The position numbers and the translations under genes are program-made. DNA of 45,075 nt from Bradyrhizobium tropiciagri (GTDB lineage: Bacteria > Pseudomonadota > Alphaproteobacteria > Rhizobiales > Xanthobacteraceae). A model generated the notes under the pieces. The model made no database searches. It worked only from the letters and a program-made list of their open reading frames with translations, and was not told the origin of the DNA. This document shows positions 41,296 to 45,075 of this stretch, piece after piece. Positions within the stretch are counted from its first letter, which is position 1. Every line of letters begins with the position of its first letter. The stretch covers positions 1 to 45,075 of the forward strand of contig NZ_LFLZ01000071.1 in NCBI RefSeq assembly GCF_001189845.1, given 5' to 3'.

Positions 41296-42947
41296 ATGTC
41301 CGCCAAGATCGATCCGATCACCCGTTCCGTCGTCCAGCACCGCCTGTCGTCGATCGTCAAGGAGATGGGCGAAGCCATGCTTCGCACCTCCTATTCGCAG
41401 ATCCTCAATTCCAGCCGCGATTTTTCGCTGGCGATCTGCGACACCAGCGGGCGGCTGATCGCGCAGGCCGATCACATTCCGGTGCATGTCGGCGCCCTGC
41501 CATGGGCGACGCTGGCGGTCGAGGAACGCTTCAAGGATGTCGCGCCCGGCGACGTCATCCTGCTCAACGATCCCTACCAGGGCGGCAGCCACCTGCCTGA
41601 CCTCACCGCCTTCGTGCCGGTGTTCGACGGGGGCAAGCGATTGCTCTGGACCATCGTGCGCGCGCATCAGAGCGACATCGGCGGCGCCACCCACGGCGCC
41701 TACAATCCTGCCGCCACCGAGATCTATCAGGAAGGCATCCGGATTCCGCCGATCAAGCTTTATGAGGCCGGCAAGCCGCGCGAGGATTTGCTCGACCTGC
41801 TGGCCTTGAACATCCGCAACCCCCGCGAATTCCGCGGCGACCTCGCCGCGATGCTCGGCGCCGCGCATCTAGGCGAGCGCCGCGTCGCAAAGCTGTTCAG
41901 TGAGTTCGGTGCGGAAACAGTCGAGGCTGCGATCGAGGCGATTCTCGATGCCACCGAGCAGCAGACTCGCGCTGTGGTGTCCTCCTGGAAGGACGGCGTG
42001 TTCTACGGCGAAGCGTTGCTCGACGACGACGGCCACGGCCGCACCGACATCAAGATCGCCGCCAAGGTGACCAAGAAGGGCAGCGACATCGAGGTCGATC
42101 TCACCGGCTCGGATCCGCAGTCCACCAGCTTCGTCAACTCGTCGCATGCCAACATGCAGGCCGCGGTGGCGATGGCGTTTGCCTATCTGATCGACGCCGA
42201 CATCCCGAAGAACACCGGCGCGCTGCGGCCGCTCAAGGTGGTGGCGAAGCAGGGCACCATCGTGTGGGCCGATCCCGGCCGCCCCGTCACGCTGTGCACC
42301 AGCCATCCCTCGAACGAGATCGTCGAAGCCATCATCAAGGCGATGTCGGCGTCGTGCCCGGATCGCGTGATGGGCGGTTGGGGCCGCAGATTCCGCATCG
42401 CGATCCAGGGCGAGGATCCGCGCAACGGGCGCAATTTCATCTGGCACATGTTCCAGGCGCGGCCGGGTGGCGGCGCCTCGATCGGTGGCGACGGCTATTC
42501 CTCGATCGGGGAATGGCACACCGTCGGCGGCCTCAAGTTCGGCAGCATCGAGGTCGCGAGGTGCGCTTTCCGCTGCATTTCCGCCAGCACGAGTTCCGGC
42601 CGGATTCCGGCGGCGACGGCCAGCATCGGGGCGGCCTCGGCGTGGCACTCGACATGGTGCTGGAGACGCAAAAGCCCGCCAAGGGCAACACCGCCGGCGA
42701 CGGCGCGCGGCACGGCCCGTGCGGCATGCTCGGCGGCATGGACGGCGAGCCGCATCACTATCGCCTCTTGTCGGAAGGCCGCGATCCGCGCGTGCTCAAG
42801 ACCAAGGAGGTCGGCATCGAGCTGCGCCCCGGCGACTGCCTCGAGATCCGCTCGTCCGGTGGCGGCGGCTGGGGTCCGCCCGAGAAGCGGTCGGCGGAAG
42901 CGCGGGCGCGCGACGCTGAGCAGGGTCTGGTTTCGAAGGCGGTGTAG
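41296..42947 (+). pseudogene. Hydantoinase/oxoprolinase B-type subunit gene, one-base frameshift
   Basis: ATG 41296 opens a HyuB-like protein (MGEAMLRTSYSQILNSSRDFSLAICD, HIPVHVGALPWATLA, GDVILLNDPYQGGSHLPD, FVNSSHANMQAAVAMAF), correct up to GSIEVA near 42557. The family's continuation EVRFPLHFRQHEFRPDSGGDG then reads in the next frame to the stop at 42947. Adding one base (for example GCG-GAG for GCGAG at 42556-42560) gives about 550 residues, the normal length. The subunit works with HyuA in ATP-dependent opening of hydantoin, oxoproline or in carboxylation of ketones; which one is undecided. A sequence error is as likely as true inactivation. Confidence 0.87.
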
Positions 42948-42953
42948 GCAAGC

Positions 42954-44993
42954 ATGTACACGATTGGAGTCGACGTCGGCGGCACCTACACCGACCTGGT
43001 TGCAACTGACAAAACCGGGCGCACGGTTTTCGCGAAATCACCGTCCACGCCGGCCGATCAGTCGGTCGGGGTGATGGCGGGACTGGAAGAGCTGGCGCGG
43101 CGTCTCGGCGTCACGCGCGCGGCGATGCTGGCTGCGACCGATCGGCTGGTGCACGGCACGACGGTTGCGACCAATGCGCTGCTGGAGCGCAAGGGCGCCA
43201 AAGTCGCTCTGCTCACCACCGAGGGGCATCGCGACGTCGTCGAGATGCGCGAAGGGCTGAAGCCGGATCGCTACGATCTGCGCACGCCGCCGCCCGAGCC
43301 GCTGGTGCCGCGCGAGCGCCGCTTCGGCGTGCGCGAGCGGCTGAAGGCCGACGGCAGCGCCGCGGTGGCGCTGGATGCCACAGCGCTCGGCGAGGTCATC
43401 GCCGAGGTGAAACGGTCAGGCGCGAACTCCATCGCGGTCTGCTTCCTGCACGCCTATCTCAACCCGGTGCATGAGCTCGCGGCGGTCGAGCAGCTCGCCA
43501 AGGAGCTGCCCGATGTCAGCGTGTCGCGCTCCAGCGACGTGCTGCCGCAGATCAAGGAATATGAGCGCGTCTCGACCACGATCGTGAACGCCTATGTCGA
43601 GCCGACGGTGCGGCGCTATCTGACCAATCTGGAGCGCAGCCTCACCGAGGCCGGCTTCAAAGGCTCGCTGTTCGTCGTGCTGTCGCATGGCGGCATGGCG
43701 CCGGTGGAGGAAGCCTCGCGGCTCGCCGCGGGCACCGTGCTGTCGGGCCCGGCGGGCGGCATCTCCGGCAGCCGCCGTTGCGCCGAGATGCTCGGGATTC
43801 CCGATCTTGTGCCGTTCGACATGGGCGGCACCTCGACCGACATCTCGCTGATCGCGGATGGCGAGGCGTCGCTGTCGGCCGACGGCATGCTCGCCGGCCA
43901 GCGCATCGCGCTGCGCAGCCTCGATATCGCGAGCATCGCCGCCGGCGGCGGCTCGATCGCAAGCGTCGATGGCAGCCGCACGCTTCGGGTTGGGCCGGAG
44001 AGCGCGGGCTCGGTGCCGGGCCCGGCCTGCTACGGCAATGGCGGCACCGCGGCCACCGTCACCGACGCCAATGTCGTGCTCGGCTATCTCGATGCCGCGG
44101 CCTTCATGGGGGGCGCACGGCCGCTCGATCGTGCGGCGTCGGACGCGGCCGTCGACCGCATCGCCAAAGCACTCGAGCTGTCGCGGATCGAGGCTGCCGC
44201 GGGCATCTACAAGATGATCAATCTGAAGATGGCCGACGGCATCCGCCTGATGACGCTGCGCCGCGGCGTCGATCCCAGAAAATTCGCGCTGCTCAGCTTC
44301 GGCGGCGCTGCCGGCATGCATGCGGCCGAGGTGGCGCGCGAGCTCGAGATCAAGCGCATCATCGTGCCGACGGTGGCCTCCGTGCTGTCGGCCTGGGGCA
44401 TGCTCACCAGCGATCTGCGCTACGAGGTCAGCCGCACCCATTACGGCACCGGCCGGATCTCCGCCGACGAGGTGCGGGCATTGTTCGCAGCGCTGGAAGA
44501 GCAGGCCGCCGGCCGGTTGCGCGACTGGTTCAAGGGTGACATCGCGATCGAGCGCTCGGCCGAGATGCGCTATGGCGAGCAGGTGTTCGAGATCGACGTG
44601 CCGCTCGGCGACCTCGATCTCGGCGCTGCTGATCTCGTCGCGCGGATCGAGGAGCGCTTCCATCGCCGCCACGAGGAGCTCTACACCTATGCCTCGCGCG
44701 GGCAGGAGGTCGTGTTCGTCAACGCCCGTGTCGCCGCGGTCGGCAAGATTGCGCGCGGCAGCAGCGATGCCGGAATGGCCGGCTCGGCTGCGCCCTGCGC
44801 ACCGTGCGGCAAGCGGCAGGCCTGGCTCGGGGCCTGGCGCGAGGTGCCGGTCTATGCCCTCGACGATCTCAAGCCGGGGCAATCTCTGGTCGGTCCGGCT
44901 GTGATCGAGGCCGAAACCACCACGGTTCTGGTCGATGACGGCGACCGCGTCACGGTCAATCCGCTGGGCTGGCTCGACATAACATTGCGCTGA
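42954..44993 (+). CDS. Hydantoinase/oxoprolinase A-type subunit
   Basis: This 679-residue protein starts with the actin-like ATP-binding MYTIGVDVGGTYTDLVATD and continues through the family motifs HGTTVATNALLERKGAKVALLTTEGHRDV, VSRSSDVLPQIKEYERVSTTIVNAYV, LSGPAGGISGS, FDMGGTSTDISLI and SFGGAAGMHAAEVA. The length is normal for HyuA. ATG 42954 follows the B-type stop by six bases, so the two form an operon. Members activate cyclic amides or ketones with ATP; the substrate here could be hydantoin, N-methylhydantoin, oxoproline or an aromatic ketone. A repeat element follows the gene. Confidence 0.93.
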   Translation: MYTIGVDVGGTYTDLVATDKTGRTVFAKSPSTPADQSVGVMAGLEELARRLGVTRAAMLAATDRLVHGTTVATNALLERKGAKVALLTTEGHRDVVEMREGLKPDRYDLRTPPPEPLVPRERRFGVRERLKADGSAAVALDATALGEVIAEVKRSGANSIAVCFLHAYLNPVHELAAVEQLAKELPDVSVSRSSDVLPQIKEYERVSTTIVNAYVEPTVRRYLTNLERSLTEAGFKGSLFVVLSHGGMAPVEEASRLAAGTVLSGPAGGISGSRRCAEMLGIPDLVPFDMGGTSTDISLIADGEASLSADGMLAGQRIALRSLDIASIAAGGGSIASVDGSRTLRVGPESAGSVPGPACYGNGGTAATVTDANVVLGYLDAAAFMGGARPLDRAASDAAVDRIAKALELSRIEAAAGIYKMINLKMADGIRLMTLRRGVDPRKFALLSFGGAAGMHAAEVARELEIKRIIVPTVASVLSAWGMLTSDLRYEVSRTHYGTGRISADEVRALFAALEEQAAGRLRDWFKGDIAIERSAEMRYGEQVFEIDVPLGDLDLGAADLVARIEERFHRRHEELYTYASRGQEVVFVNARVAAVGKIARGSSDAGMAGSAAPCAPCGKRQAWLGAWREVPVYALDDLKPGQSLVGPAVIEAETTTVLVDDGDRVTVNPLGWLDITLR

Positions 44994-45010
44994 TCGCCGC
45001 GTGGGACCTG

Positions 45011-45060
45011 CGCTCCCTCTCCCGCTTGCGGGGGAGGGTTGGGGTGGGGGCTTCTCCACA
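45011..45060. repeat. Palindromic intergenic repeat at the window edge
   Basis: GCTCCCTCTCCCGCTTGCGG is followed by GGGAGGGTTGGGGTGGGGGC, the same text and order as the left half at 27365-27405. It lies 18 bases downstream of the hydantoinase A gene and may act as its terminator. Confidence 0.65.
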
Positions 45061-45075
45061 ATGGTAAGCTCGTGG

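Noticed and set aside
40980..41600. Open frames crossing from the DUF305 region into the hydantoinase B gene
   Set aside because: They have no coherent protein features; they overlap a divergent promoter region and a well-supported gene in another frame.

Overview
The window is GC-rich chromosomal DNA from an alphaproteobacterium. Bradyrhizobium or a close Nitrobacteraceae relative fits best. This rests on protein character (AmiF formamidase, many ABC importers with Tat-type binding proteins, CmcJ/NvfI-like oxidoreductase) and on several palindromic intergenic repeat families of the kind common in that group. No rRNA, tRNA, CRISPR array, phage gene or intact insertion sequence was seen.

Layout. 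0.2-2.5 kb: small membrane protein, LysR regulator and a divergent YeiH-type membrane transporter. 2.5-4.4 kb: formamidase and a cysteine hydrolase, divergently transcribed, each preceded by an excellent sigma-54 (-24/-12) promoter; this looks like a nitrogen-scavenging pair. 4.6-12.9 kb: accessory stretch with two AraC regulators, a repeat-rich autotransporter, a secreted TPR/calcium-binding protein, an NTF2-like secreted protein and a secreted alpha/beta hydrolase. Part of it is bounded by a duplicated 55-base sequence, one copy of which sits beside a fragment of the neighbouring permease gene. 13.1-18.8 kb: sugar-type ABC importer without its own ATPase, a VOC protein and a DadA-like FAD oxidoreductase. 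19-20.2 kb: phosphofructokinase with residues typical of the pyrophosphate-dependent type. 20.2-25.5 kb: complete peptide/opine-type ABC importer. 25.9-27.2 kb: HU-like protein and an SDR lacking its catalytic Tyr/Lys.

27.6-35.1 kb is an organosulfur (sulfonate) acquisition cluster: three binding proteins, permease, ATPase, SfnB-like flavin dehydrogenase and SsuD-like monooxygenase, the plus-strand genes tightly packed. 35.5-37.7 kb: CmcJ/NvfI-like oxidoreductase and an MFS carrier. 37.7-41.0 kb, minus strand: a probable operon of a DUF305 protein, a YVTN beta-propeller, an ECF sigma factor and its anti-sigma factor, with successive 4-base stop/start overlaps. 41.3-45.0 kb: hydantoinase/oxoprolinase-type B and A subunits.

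Three genes in the last 11 kb (binding protein at 34.2 kb, beta-propeller at 40.1 kb, hydantoinase B at 42.6 kb) each carry a one-base frameshift of the same form: one base missing, most simply one G of a GG pair. This is more likely a systematic sequence error than three real pseudogenes. The themes tying the window together are scavenging of nitrogen and sulfur from organic compounds, and uptake. Functions are inferred from recognisable family features in the sequence; no database search was run.
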